A stretch of DNA of 64,000 nucleotides, from NCBI RefSeq assembly GCF_050948175.1, contig NC_135194.1, forward strand, positions 8,114,033 to 8,178,032, read 5' to 3'. Positions 1 to 14,000 of this stretch are shown here, piece by piece. Below the pieces are notes generated by a model. The model saw nothing but the letters and a program-made list of their open reading frames with translations, searched no databases and had not been told where the DNA came from. The position numbers were made by a program, and so were the translations under genes. This stretch comes from Xylocopa sonorina. Lineage: Eukaryota > Arthropoda > Insecta > Hymenoptera > Apidae. Positions within the stretch are counted from its first letter, which is position 1. Each line of letters starts with the position of its first letter.

Positions 1-3000
1 TCTCGTGCCGTAACCGATGTAACTCAGCGTCAATGGACTCCGAGGAGTCTCCTCGCACGTCGTACAACGTTCCGACGGAGTACGAGACGGGCGAGGATGG
101 CCAGTAACAACCTGTCGAATCGTGACTGCGATCGAGAACTCGCGCTGCGCAGCCTCGCGTTAAGGGAAAAATATTTCAGCATTGAATTCGATCGACAACC
201 CCTCCAAAATGAACGAAAAATTGAATGAAAGCGTCGAGATAACTCAGTTGCGTTTGTTACAGCATACGTTACTGTATTTAATCGATGCATCGTCCGTATT
301 AAAGCGAATTGAACTGACTTGCATTTGTAGCCATCATTGATTCACAGATTTTAAGTTAAGATCGCGAAATTGCGATCGATACCTCTTTTTTAATACGTAC
401 ATACAAAATTTTGGTTGGAAAACGCAAGAAAGATGTATGTACGGTAGAAGAAGGGGATGAAAGCAGGGGAAGGTGCAAAAGACAAAGGGTGCTCGTCGAT
501 AAGAAATCAATGCTGATCACGTAGCAGAATAGGACGACCGTTTCGGGGACGACAAGCTTATCCTTTTGGGATAATCCTCGGTAGCAAGATTTGGAATCCA
601 CTGGCAGACTCGTAAATCGCCATAGGCGCCACGGATTTCCTTGGGCGGTAGGCTGAGTTTTCGGGGCGGAACACTGGGTGGATTCGAAGGGTCGCCACGA
701 GAATTCTCAGCCGCCACGGGGCGCCGGACACACAGGATGAATAAACGTGATCCGTGCGGAGAATTAGTAATAACGGCTGATGAATAATTTATACGTCGGC
801 TGGAATGAATGACTTTTAAAAGCTTTTCGCTTCCATGGTCGCATTTGAAAGTGAAATGGGATTTATCTCTTAATTGAGGGGCGATTTTTAAGTACCAAAG
901 ATTGAAAGAGCAAACTCGGGCCGACTTGGAGGACACGTTTCGTAATTAACATCGAAGAGCTTAGTTGTAGACTGGTACAAAGGGAGTACGCGAATTCGTC
1001 CTTTCATAACGTATCGAGTGGGCATCGCGGGTTGAATGGCTACCTCGAACTTTGATGAATAACTTCGTTAGTAAACTGACTTGCGCGTGTGCTCGAGGAT
1101 CAGCCATAATTTCGTAATTACAGCACACGGGAGAGAAACCCAGACGCGAAACACGTAACAGCTTAAGTCTCTAGATAAGATGCCCTCCTACGGGGTATAA
1201 CGTATTCCGTCGCCGTGGCTGAAACCTTCTGTTTAAGAAACTTGTATTGAACGTTAAATTAGTTTTAAAATAATGAAGAAGGCGATTTTCCTTACTTTGC
1301 AGGTATCTCCTTTTAAACTAAGGAGTAGGCACTTACGCTCTTTCAAGAACAAAGTTACAGCGATACAACTAAGATCATTCAGTTTCACGGGAAATGCACT
1401 ATGGTTTATAGATACACAGTTAATTTTCGTCAAATTTAAATATATTATGTTACCTATCACGCAGCAATATTTTCGTGCAGCCATACAAACTTCGCAGTGT
1501 TAAAATGGAACGTAAAATCTAATCGAAAAGCCTCTTGAAAGATATGAATGCGCATAGGTACTTTTTGCGCCGACTATACTCATAAAAATAGCCATTTGCT
1601 ACCCTTCTGATTTATTACGCAACCGTTCCACGAACTTAAAAACAGGGGAATAAGGGTCGCGTATAGGTCGCATCCCATTATCTCCGTCCATTATCAATAA
1701 TATATCTGATAATTATACCATTCACACAAACTGCGATACTTTCGAACTAATCGCAATATCGATGGTAAAACTAGCCGGGTGAACCGAGCCGAACGCGAAG
1801 TAAACGGCGTAGAAAAACTCTCTGGCAAGAAAATGGGTTGTCAAGTTGCCCGTAGCGAGGCCTGTACACACTCAGCGTCAACTACGATAGAAAATGTCTC
1901 TTACGTACCTCCACGCGCGGGTGAACGCGAGCACGCGATAAAATAGAGGGGTTGAGGGCTCTCGCGTTCACGTATGCACCCTGTCAGACACGCGGTTCCA
2001 CTGGTATACTGGGTGGAGGGTGGAAAACGCGAAAAACGCATACGGAGGAGGGTGGTTGCTGGCAGGCAACTAGCCTGCTGCCTGAAAATGCTGACGACTG
2101 GCTCTCTTACCCTTTCGAGGAGTATCTTTTCCTGGTAACGAAGGGGTGGATCTTGAAAGAGTCAAGAAACGAAATCTTGCAGCGTGGAAATCTATTGCAC
2201 CTACCACATACTCGATGGAACCAGATTTTATGCAACGTTTGATTTACTGAATTTTTACTCTTATCAACAGAATTCACTGCCAAGTTTCGTTCAGTTATGC
2301 TTGTAATCTATTCGCGTGCAACTTCATTTATTTAATTAAAGTCGTAAACACGCTCGTATGTAATTGGAGTTATTGCAGCTATGTATCGCATCGTTGAATA
2401 AGAAGAAGCAAACATTAAATAAGAGAAGATATTAAAGAAACTAACACGCGTAAATCGAAGAATCCTTTCAGGCAAAAAGCAAAGCATACGTTCCCAGAGA
2501 ACAACCTTTTGCCAGATCACCAGTTCCTCATCTTCCTAATCGAGTTAACGTTCATTTCGCCGGCTGTTTCCACTCCGCGAAGCTCAGGAATAAATCGCCG
2601 GGGCAATAACCCGAGCTATTTGTTTCTACGAATTCGCAAGCGCGACTACCGTACAAGTGTCGCAATAAAATTCATCTTCCTCCCATCCACGCCCCGACCA
2701 CGTCCTCCTCCCTCGCACTTTTCCTCCACTACGACCCTTTCCTCCTCCGACGCGAAACTTTCTTCTCCCCCTAGTCGCGTCTGTTTTTCCTCGAGAACGC
2801 CTTTCACTTTTCTTTTTATTCTCTTCGTCGAGCATACAGGCTGATTCATTTCACTCGGAGAAGTACCCACAGGAAGCGACAGTTCTATGATTCACAGAGA
2901 GATATTCCTATAGCGACAATTAATCGTTCAAACGTTAGCTCTTCAGGATTATTTTCTCCCCTCACTTTCATCTCGAATCCATTATCCTTAAACGCTTATT

Positions 3001-6000
3001 TATCCAACTTCTAGTGTACTTAAAACGAAACAATTTTCAGGCAATTTCGGATAGTCGAATTAGATGGATCGTCCTGTACACGCCTACGGGTCTCCCCTCT
3101 ACTCGTTCATTCACGGCCGTTTGGTAGTTTGCCAATGCGAGAAAGAAAATTAATCGTTTTCCACCCCGTTAGCGGCACCCAACTCCAAGGTCCACCGTCT
3201 CGTTGAGTTACCCTGCTCTCTCCACCCTCCTCACCTTCATCCACGAGCCACTCTCGAGTCCTTGCTTTGTTCCGCGCGACTGAAATTAATCGCAGCCGGA
3301 CGTGGAGCTTATTTGTTTCGGACAGTTCGATTTGCCTGTGACGAGAATGCTGCTTAACGGTGGCGCGGATGGACGCGCGTATTTCAAGGGGTGAAGTATT
3401 GGACGCGCGTTAAATGGAGGACGGAGTGGAGGGTGCAGGGGGTGGAAAACGTTTCGGAGGTCAGATTATTTCGGTTCGATTAGATTAGTTCCCGAGTATC
3501 GAGCACGTAATTAATTGCGGCCGCAAACGTGGATGGAATTGCGTGATCGATCGGAAGATCGACGAACGAGCGTCCATCGACGAAAAACCTGCAGCCTCGT
3601 TCGCTTTTGTAGCGCTGGGAGTCGAGTCGAGTCGAGTCGAGTTTAACGCGCGGCTTCTTCTTCGCGCAGGTGAGTTGCTCGATCGGTTTCCCTCGCCGCA
3701 CGGGTCGGTAATGAGACCCCGTCGCTGCCTTCGTTACTGCTTTAACAGAAGCTCCTTTGTGAGCGAAATAAAGTTCGACTCGCCTCTGCTTTGCTGGTGC
3801 CGCGCCACGCTCCATCACGCTCGCGCTCCTGGGAACGCAGGGTGGTAATGGCCGCTGCCGTCTCACCCCTCGTTCCTCTACTTTCTCTCTTGTCCCTCGT
3901 TACTCGGAAAGTCACGATGTCACGGGACTACTGGGCGATACGAGGGCACGGTTGGACAGGAACCGAGCGATTGAACCTGATATCGATATAACAGACCGTG
4001 ATAACTCGATCGAGGATAATTCAGTTTCGAGTTGCGACGCGGGGCTCTGTCTTGCTAATCACTGGAGACAGACAGGGTTAAACCGTTTGTTGGCTCGTGT
4101 AATTTTGAACGTAGTTGAACGTTTACGTTAGTTTGTGTATTATAATTAATTCTGATTTTAATTTTGGGTTTGATTTCGACTGTTTTATCCTTTATGAGTT
4201 ATTAGCAGTGAGTCTTCTTATGGCGTTTGTAATACTAGTTCCATTAACCGTTTCGCGACTTTCGACGCTACGCAAACATCGTAATACCGTTTAATCGTTG
4301 AGAAATTCATCATACTATTTACTCTGAGGGGAGAAAAGAGAATTTCGTAGCCAATCGCAATAAATTTCTTAAATCCCGACGAACGCGTTAAACGTGCTCT
4401 AATGGACGCCGTACTAAATCGTTACTAGCGATTATGATAATCATTAACAGAACTAATATTAATCCTACGAGCAATTCAAATATTTTAATCGTACACATCC
4501 TTAATTACGTGGTAATTATTCATTCGGTATACTGTAATTGGTAAACGTTACGCGTACAAACGCGTTTCCGTGGAGACCAGAGGGCAATGTAAACCCAGTT
4601 TAATTAACATATTAATAATAAACCGTTGTCATAAAGGGATATTAATTAGAATAATATTTTACGCATTCCTAATCCCATGAATCCCAAATTTCTAACAATA
4701 ATTCTGTGTTTCTTGTCATCTTCAGGTCCGTATACTGTGTGTTTTCTACAGTTTGCGATTTATCAACTGATAAATTCTACGCTGGAACCAGATGAACCAC
4801 ATCTTCCAACTTTGCATCCTTCCTCGCGATTTTTGAAAAAAAAAAGAGAATTACTCAGGCTAAATGCATTTGTACCAAGCTCTATAAGCCACACAATCCC
4901 GTTATCGCACAGATCTCTATGAATTGTAAATTTATTCAATAGCTTCGCTTCTCGCTGTCACCGCGAACGAAACAAGCATTATTTAAATAACTTCTCGCAC
5001 CTTTCGAGGGGTGCCATCTTCGCTATCAAGTGGCATAATTATAATTCTAAAAATGCACATTCCCTGTAATACTATTGTACACTGCAATCGATTTTACAAC
5101 AGACAAAAATTTAGTTACTCAAAAATAAAATTACAATATTGTTTCTCTGTTCCATATTGAATATTCAATTCCTTTGCCACAAGAAAGTTCCATGGTCACG
5201 TGTCTATCGTATCGTCCAACCTAAAAGAAAGAAAACGCGGATCAAATTCGCGTATGACCGATGTATACGTCGATAGCAATCGAATAAAATGGTACGATCC
5301 GATGAAAACGAAGCGTATCGGTTAAGTCTCGTTCCCAGGAGCAACGAACGCGAGACGCGTCATCGTGCGTAGCCACGCGAACTTCTCGCGTGGCAGTCAG
5401 CCACGGCTCCCTCGTTTACGGGACCCTTCGACGAGGAATGGACCAGTTAAAGCGAAGTGGGCTTTAACTTGGAACGCTCATGGATGCAGAAGCGGGAAGG
5501 GAGAGGCTGGGACTGCGTGTCGCTTGTAAATCGTCGGACCTGTGGTCGCAGGTGGTTTGCGAAAGTGAGAACGGGGGCTGCCCGTTCCAAGGGTCTGTAG
5601 GGGGTCTTCCACCCCTTATTGTTAATGCGCGCGCGATCCTGCCACCCTTGTACTCGCGGACGCGCCAATTTATCGGGACAACGTACGCTTTCTGTTCGAT
5701 TTACATTTTTATATAATACTCGACAAATATTGCATGTAACAGAATGTGAAAGCTAAAGTCGAGAGGCTTTTAAAGCGCTTATCAACGCTTTCAATGGTTA
5801 AAAAGTGGTCGATTGTATAGGAGAGAGTTGTTAGAAATGCTGACTTCTAGAGAGTATTAAAAAATGAAGCTGATGAGGTGCTAGAGGGATCGATGATTAC
5901 CATATTTGTTATTAATTCTGCTTTGATGAATTAAGTGTTTAGCACGTCGTGTTAATAAAATCGATACGTGAGATGAAAGATCGATATGTAAAGTTCGTGA

Positions 6001-7744
6001 AACGAGAATTTGACGAGGTGGACGCTATATTATACAAACTACGTGCAAAATGGTTTATTTGCCAAGAAATATCGACAGAGGCAATGTAAATTCTGCATAA
6101 TATCGATATTAGTTATCGATTAAATGTTCGTAAGACGTGGCAATATCTCCATCGCTGTCAATATAGCAAAATCGTATACGCGATTTACAGCGGCGGTGCT
6201 TTAATACCTGTATTCATAAATCTCAAAAGGAGCCGTGGACCGGAGAGCTGCGCGAGTCGACGGTAATTAATATATAATTAACTTCAGTCTGCTCGCGCTC
6301 GCGCGTTTACGTACGATGATTCTGCTCGCCTCATTAAGGGTTCGCTTCCACGAACGGAGATGAAACCAGAGCCGAATATATAAATCAGCCAAGAAGGAAA
6401 AAGAAGAGGAGAGAAACGAACGTTCGTCGAAAGTGCAAGAGAAAGAACGCCTAGCTCGAGAAGTAAAATGGTATTTTCTTTCGTACAGCCGTCGATTTTC
6501 TTCAGCGATTCCTCTGCAGCTCTTCCTGTTTCTTCCACTTCTCGCTCGCCATCTCTCTTGTTTCTATACCGTCTCTAGCGCAGAAAAGCCAAGCGAAGCG
6601 CAATATTAATCAGGCCTCAATGGGTCGAACGTCTGAACCTACATCAGGAAACGTTCGTCCAATCGGGCTGAAAGCATTCTCGCTGCACGGGATGCTTTCC
6701 AGCGGTCCTTCCACGTCGTCCTGCTGATGAAACGCTGAACTGGCCATCAACGCGGCCGCACGCGAATTTCCATAAGGCATTCGTCGACTGAACGCCGCGC
6801 TGAACCTAACGATTTCGCTTGACCGCATCATCCTACGGGAGATCGATCGAAAATTGCCCGATTGTTTCGTTCTCTCTGTGCGTGAGCTCGCGAATCGCAG
6901 ACGCGACGAATTATCCGTGTCACCTTGGCGCGGAAGATCGTTCTTCCTCGTCGAGCATCGACAAGTCTAAAACCATTTCACTGGCTTCAAGAAAACGAAC
7001 GAATCTCCAACGAGAAATGAGAATAGAATTTAGAATCGCGTTACTTTGGAAATTATCCCGCGATTTTGAACTTCAATTTCATCTCGAGGAGGCAAATTCG
7101 TAAACTGAAGGGCGAAAGAGAAACGAGGATTGTTTAGAGTCGATTAGGAGATTGCTCGTTCTTCAGCTACGATGAACGATGGGAAGATGCGAACGAGGAC
7201 GGGATCAGAGTCTAACGATGTTTACTCCAAGTTCATCGCGGACAAGAATCGCTTCTGATTCAACGACGCTGGACATTTTCGGTGATGATGATCGCGTTCC
7301 TCGTTGACCACGTCGAAGAGTAACGAACGCCGCGACTACAAATTGGCCCGTTGGGGATGATTCTTCTCGCTGGTACCCGGTGCATCGTCGACTGCATATT
7401 TCAAATTGTTTCTCGGCTGATGGCACGACAAGCGGAGTAATGGCCTTTAACGGCGATGATAAACCTCGACGTTCCACGGGTAATAAGGATTCTTTCGTGA
7501 AAATTTGCAGACATGTTTTTCCAGTATGCTTTAGCCCTCTGTCCTTCGTCTCTTTTTACGACGACGGTACCAAACCACTTTGTTTGCCATTCGACGAATG
7601 AATTTTTCAAGAGACGTGCTTTAAATATTCTGGACAGTGGAGCGATCAGAAGGATAGGTCAGATTTAAGACGAGATTCTCGCTTGCAACTAGTAATTGGT
7701 GTTTCTTATTTTTGTAACTTTTATATGATAGTATGAGATAGTAT
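1..7744. other. No supported gene; noncoding DNA
   Basis: Open frames here are short and overlap frames on the opposite strand. The longest, 139 codons at 517..936 and 128 codons at 3480..3866, both minus, have no recognisable motif or splice context. CpG-rich patches occur around 5340..5680 and 6600..6830. Apart from the GAGTC tract I see no repeat. If the exon at 24117 is real, this region may still be within its first intron. Confidence 0.5.
3619..3642. repeat. GAGTC microsatellite
   Basis: The pentamer GAGTC repeats nearly five times without interruption. It lies in noncoding DNA. Confidence 0.9.
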
Positions 7745-8083
7745 TTTTGTTACCAATATTTTTATTTAATCGTGGCAGATAATTTTTGGAAAAAGATTTA
7801 CTTGTCATTTATTTTTGTAAAGAAAAGAATACGTGTTTCGTTTATTATTATATAGTGATTTTGTTATCAATATTTTATTTAATCGTGGCAGATAATTTTT
7901 GGAAAAAGATTTACTTGTCATTTATTTTTGTAAAGAAAAGAATACGTGTCTCGTTTATTATTATATAGTCTTTCGTTATCAATATTTTTACTTAATCGTG
8001 GCAGATAATTTTTGAAATGGATTTACGTGCCATTTATTTTTGCGAAGAAAAGAATATGCGTCTCGTTTATTGTAAACGATATT
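7745..8083. repeat. Tandem repeat, three copies of a 113-bp unit
   Basis: The core CGTGGCAGATAATTTTTG recurs at 7771, 7884 and 7997, an exact 113-base spacing. The first two copies are nearly identical; the third has more substitutions and a small deletion. Short open frames across the array (for example 7786..7968) repeat the same peptide because they read the repeat, so they are not taken as genes. The unit has no terminal inverted repeats. Confidence 0.92.
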
Positions 8084-11000
8084 TTGTGCGATTCTTGTGG
8101 TGGAACTGATTACGCCAAGCTACTTAACTTCGCGGCGTACGAGATTGTTTTCTGTTACGATGCGCGGATGTTAGAAACCCTTAAACGGGAGTGGAGTAAC
8201 GGATGTATCGTTCTTTGTAGAGATACGTACCGAAGGACTTCGCAACGAATGGTACTCGTTAGTGGATTCGTTATCTTGCAAAGTGAATCACGAAAACTAC
8301 TTCCTGCGAGAAACGAGCCTTTAAATTTCCCTATCGTCCCGCGGGCAACTTTCCTTAAGCTGATTCCTATTGAAACCGGATGCCTTGACTAAACTAATGG
8401 CTGCATTAGCTCCAAACAATACGAAATAATTAAGAACGCCACGTTACCTCGACTATCCTCGTTCGTTCCTTAATTTAATTTCCAACGCGTGTAAATTAGT
8501 CGATTCGTTCCGTTTGTACGGTCTCATTGGGAGCAATGAACTTAATCAGCGTTTATAAATTATACCATTACCAGCCTCTGAAAAAACAGCGATTAATCGA
8601 AGGGAATTTCGATTAGCGAAAAATAAATACAGCTTTTTAGAAGCAGCCCAGTGATTAAAGGTAAGATCATATGCAAATTCTGCTCTGACCACATTTAAAA
8701 ATATATTTAACCTAATTTTCGCATCGCTTGAATTTTAAAATTATCTCAGCCGCACGACCTATTGGAATTATCAGATTGCTCTTAAATTAAAATAAATTAC
8801 CGCGGGATTTTCGAAATTCGAATAACTACTTGGAAATTCTGTGAACGAAAGAAAACTTTGGCCAGAGTTCTGTATAAAAAAAAAAAATACACGAAGAAAT
8901 GTATCGATGCGATTAGTGATCGATGGACGTGTGCTTGCAAATTCTGAACGTACGACTAATTTCTTTATTCGAACGATAGGGCCAACGTTAACTAAATGTC
9001 GCCTAGCTGCTCGACTCGCGAAACGGAATTACGATATTGCGTTTCATACGTTGAATAATAAATCAATCGTGACAAGTAACAATTTAATATCGCTATATCA
9101 GCAGTTTATACGAGGACCGATTAAAGCATTCCCCTCTTAGCTCCGAAACAGATTTATTTCCGTCGGGACGATATTTTATACGCGGACTGATAAATCGCAT
9201 CTAGATTGTTCTATTTTCCAAAGTAATCGTAGCACTTTGCAGCAAGCGAGCGAACAATTCACGCAACACGCGCAAGCTGATTAACGCGTTAAATATTTTA
9301 ACCGGGATAGATGAATTTTTAGAACCAATTTGTTACATCGATCTGTACGTCTCCGAACGAAATCTCCGGACGTTTAAAAGATCCAATTCGTGCGATTAAA
9401 TATTTTAGAAGCTTTGAACTAAAGTAATCATTGTTTCATAGAGATTAAATTGTTTTTCTGACGCGAAATTTCGACGCTTCCCTTGAAATAATTATTAGAA
9501 CAAAAAGCATCCGGTCGACGCGCGAGAGTGAACCATTCTAGCGGTTTAAAAGATTCTTGATACGATAATATATCAAACAGATTGACGCGTCTATTAACCA
9601 AGCCCCGCAGCAGACCCTAATTTCCGACAGCAGCGTAGCTTTTACCGGCAGCCAATCATCCCCTCGTCGTTCCTACTCTTTTTCAGTCTTGGCCAGATTG
9701 AAAAAGAACGATCCCCTGTTGGGCATTTTTTGTACCTCGGAAAAACTCTGGTCCCTTCTTAATAACCACTTCTCCCCGTTATCCGTTCCCTCGTCTTTTG
9801 TTTCCCACCCTTTCTACCCTCCAACGAACCGCACCCTTGGATTGCGATCCATCGATTTGCATTTGAAAAATTGCTGGCCCGTACAGTATATAATTGACGT
9901 CGCCACAGCAGTTTTACAGCTGTTCAGAGTAACCAGAATTAATATTTCGTGCATAGGAATTCTCTGATCATAATTTACAATGAACAATTCAGTTTTCAAA
10001 CCAAATTCGATTTAATAATAAACTATTTACCCCGTTCTTCCGTTCCAAAATTCGACCAAACAATGAGTAAGTGAAATTAGAACAATCTGTACAGTTCGCG
10101 ATTCGAACATCTCGTCCAAGTAGGTTACAGTAAAATAAACAATTTAAAAGGTAAGCAGTCGCGCAGAGCGCAATTTTAACCTGCACGTACGTGGTAGAGA
10201 AGTAAACGTGTAGCACAATGGTTCCCGAAGGAGAGCGTGGCTCCCACCTATGCCACATTTCTGGGATTTATGGTTACATCTGGAATCGTAATGCTTTAAA
10301 CGGTGACGGGGGACGAACAATTTGATTCGGGAATTTTCTGAATAACTACAACCATGCTAGATAACGAGGAGAAATCGATTAACGAAGCGTTGAAAATGCT
10401 GCGTTTCACTTGCAACGCGAAGTGTTCCAGAACGGATTCGTGAAGAATCGAAACGTTTAGATTCAGTCGGAAGAAAGACAAACAAAAGTTCGCCGCACAA
10501 CAGACACTTAATTAGTAAATTAAGCTCCCTGGATTACTCGTAGAGCACACAGACTGGGGAAATCGACTCTTATGTACACACGAGGGAGCAACTTAAAAAG
10601 AGAACGCGCGGAACGAAGTTGGAGGGAAAGTGGGTCGCAGGAGCACAAGATTAACTTTCATCTCTGTCCATTCGTAACTGCGTCTACGTTAGCAACGATG
10701 CACGGGGATATTTCGGGAAAAAAGGTCAATCGATACCCGTACGAGATGCATTTGGTCTATATTCGAGGCGTACACGCCGCGTATCTCGATTTAATGACGC
10801 CACTTGGGTCACGAAGCGAAAAAGTACGAATCACCGATAAACACGGTAGCAATCGCCGATTCAGACCTTGGCAGGAATGGCAGCCGCGATCGTGGCTGGT
10901 CTGGGTCATCGAATTACTCATTTTCGGATACTTACTGCCTCGATCTGCCTAATATTAGAATAATCAGAGCATATTTAATTAATCTTCGATATACGATACA

Positions 11001-14000
11001 AATTACCATTGTCAAATTAAGGAAAAATAGGACGAGAAAACTCAATTTTGGTGCATCGCGCAAAATAGAACCCTGAAACGATTGGTTTTCAATCAAATCG
11101 AACATGCAAGTATTTTTGTTCACCGGAAACGGATGAAAATATTTCGCGACATCGTGGTGGGGGATGAAAATTGGCGCAGAGTCGAGCGAAGCGTCGACGA
11201 TCGGCAAATCGAATCCAACGAAAAGAGAAAAAAAGGAATGAAAAAGAGAGGAAGGGGTAACAAGGAAGGGGACTAGACGGGAGCCGAGAACTTTGATCTA
11301 TCCCGATTTTCAACGTCGATGACTCCTTTTGTCCTCGAGACTGAAAATTCGGTCTTCGTTGCCGTTATGTAGGGCGAGCTTTGATCGACGGGGCTTGATT
11401 TCGCCGGAGATCAGAGAAACGGCCCGTGCGTGGCCCCCGCGACCCCTTTTCCGTCAAGCTGCGCGAAAAAAATCACTCGACTTTCGATGAAAAGCCGAAA
11501 TCATCCGGTAGAACGGGGACAGACGTTGCTGACCGAACGAGAAACTGCGGACGTTCGAACCGAGGAAATAGGGGACTCTTGACAGGGTCAAAACGTTCGA
11601 CCAAACTTTCCAACATCCCCCTCTGCCTATCGTCGCTTTTTTCGTCCGTTTCACGAGCGCGTGACTGACTTTTTATTTATTTTTTTTTTTTACCGTTTGT
11701 TTCATCATGAATCGCAAAGATCGATCGACTGGATTGACGGAAAAGCAATGATTGCGAGATGAATTATTCCAGATGCCCCAACGCGAATACGCGGCTGGAT
11801 GGATTATTGGCGTTCTGTTGGACCCGCGAAATTGTGGAAAATTCGTAGAATACGATCGACGAATTAAAATCTGATCGAGCGTGTCGGATGAATTTTGTAA
11901 AAATAACGACGAACAGAAGTAAAGGCTGTAAAGCCCCCGCGTATCGATATTATTTGTTAAGGGAACGCTCGCCAATAAGGGAAAGAGAGACGCCGCGCGC
12001 AACAGCGCTGATCCAATTACAAACCATCCAGCGCAGCCGGAAGAGCGCTTTCATTTAGACGGATTTCCATTATCCGAATCCGGCTTTCAATTCGGCAACG
12101 AGCGTCACGGGTCAAATAATATCCGTCGCGTTTCGTAGACGCGTTCGCGATTTCAATGCAAAGCCGCGCGCGGTCTCCTTGTTACCAACTTTTCGTTTCG
12201 CGTCCGTTTGTTTCGCTTCCATTTCACTTTTCTGGTTAATGAAAACGCCCGATATTTACGGCTAGCTGCTATTTTTCCGATAACAAAAGCGTCAAGTGGA
12301 CAATTCCCGATTCTGTTTCGGTGCTCGCGCGGGGAACAGCAGAGAAAGGGAACGCGGGGGTGGTTTCGAGCCGCAAGAAGGTCACCGCGACGGAGCGGAG
12401 GACCATTTCTCGCCAAGAAGCGGTACACGTGTACGAGCAACCGCACCAGACGCGGATTATAGGACAAATGAAAAATGTTTCTGCTCGATAAAGCGGAGCG
12501 CGGCATTAATATTCAGTTTTCAATCGTCTCGCGCCCGATCCGATTGAACGCGATCCAATACGTTTGTTCGTTGGTCCCATTCAATCGTTCTATATTAATC
12601 TCGACGTAGCGTTTCTCCCAGTGGCCTGCCGGAACGAATCGATAGTAATTTACGACGTCGTAAATAATATTCTTACATAGGTGGGCACAAATCACGGAAT
12701 TATTTGTTGCTACCACCACCGTCGACCACCACCCGCAGTCGTCCGTCTCCTCGTACTCTGTCGATTCGGGACATCGTACCAGATCTAGAGGATCGCCTCG
12801 CTTTTTTTTTTTAGAAACACGCGAACGAACGAATGAGAAATAACTCGCGTGTTTCGTAGCGACGTTTTCAACGCGCGGCTCTCTTCTTTAATTCAAGTCC
12901 AATTTATCCCCGTTTGGATTCGCGCGCGAGAAATTAATTTATCGAACGCTCGTCGAGAGACGTTATGAACCTCCGCGAGCCAACTGTAATTTTTTAAGGA
13001 CAATTATTAGGAAGTTTTCGCTTGTGACCACTATTTCTGGATTGTAAATGCAATTAGGAACGCGTGAATTTTTCTTAAAAGGGAAATTCAATTTTAGTAA
13101 CTACAGAGTGTGATTGAAGAAGGAATTAATTGGCCTTTAAGACTAAGGAGACCACATCTCTCCAAATATTTCTCTTCTTTATTTTCTGAAGCTCATTTTT
13201 GTAACATAGGGAGTTCTTAAAATTCTTGTGGAAAACCTTTGAAATTTTTTGCCTGAGGAAACAATCTTGAGTGATGGCTACGTGCATATACGGTATCAAA
13301 CAAATCGTAGATCGCTATATTTCTACAGATCTGCGAAGACACGATCACCAAGAGACAAAAGTGTTTATCAACCAGGCAAAGAAAAATTTGTTCGCGTAAT
13401 ACACCTTGTGCGCCAATCTAGATACGTTTAAAAGTTAGACCAGCTCCCAAGAGCGACCTATAAACCAGGTAATTATATTTTTTTTTCGGGAGCGGCAGTA
13501 AAGCGGGGCGCAATAAAAACGGCTGGTGATAATAAATTCTTTTTCACCGGGCATCCTCGCCCGTGTCTGGTAATAAAACCGCCACGAGCAAAATAAGACG
13601 TAAAAGGGATAATGGTACTTATCATGGTGCGTACTTCGCATTTAATAGAACGCATTACCCAGAAATACAATACACTGGACCGCTTTGTCCCCGTCGTTTG
13701 CAGCTGCGACGTGTAACCAAACTTCGTAACGCTCGTTACGTGGAAAACGTAGTTACGAATTCGACGATGAGATCCGAGCTATCTCGTAATGATCTTACCT
13801 TCTCTCCTTCGAGACTTGACTGTGAAACAATTGACAGAAAAGCTATATAAAAACTTGGACAACTTTCTTTCTCCTCTGGATCAGAAGTGCTGTTCAGAAG
13901 GCTAGATCAGAAGGCAATACTCTGATGGAAACTTTGAAAGACAGCGATAAACTTTACTCACTTGGACACGAAGCATTGAGACACACGTCCACAGTACTAT

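Noticed and set aside
7786..7968. 60-codon frame with an internally repeated peptide
   Set aside because: The repetition is simply the 113-bp tandem repeat, whose length is not a multiple of three. It appears repeated only because an extra stop-free shift restores similar codons.
10211..10278. AATGGTTCCCGAAGG followed by ATGCCACATTTCTGG, resembling hAT-type terminal sequence
   Set aside because: No inverted partner and no 8-bp target duplication could be identified nearby.
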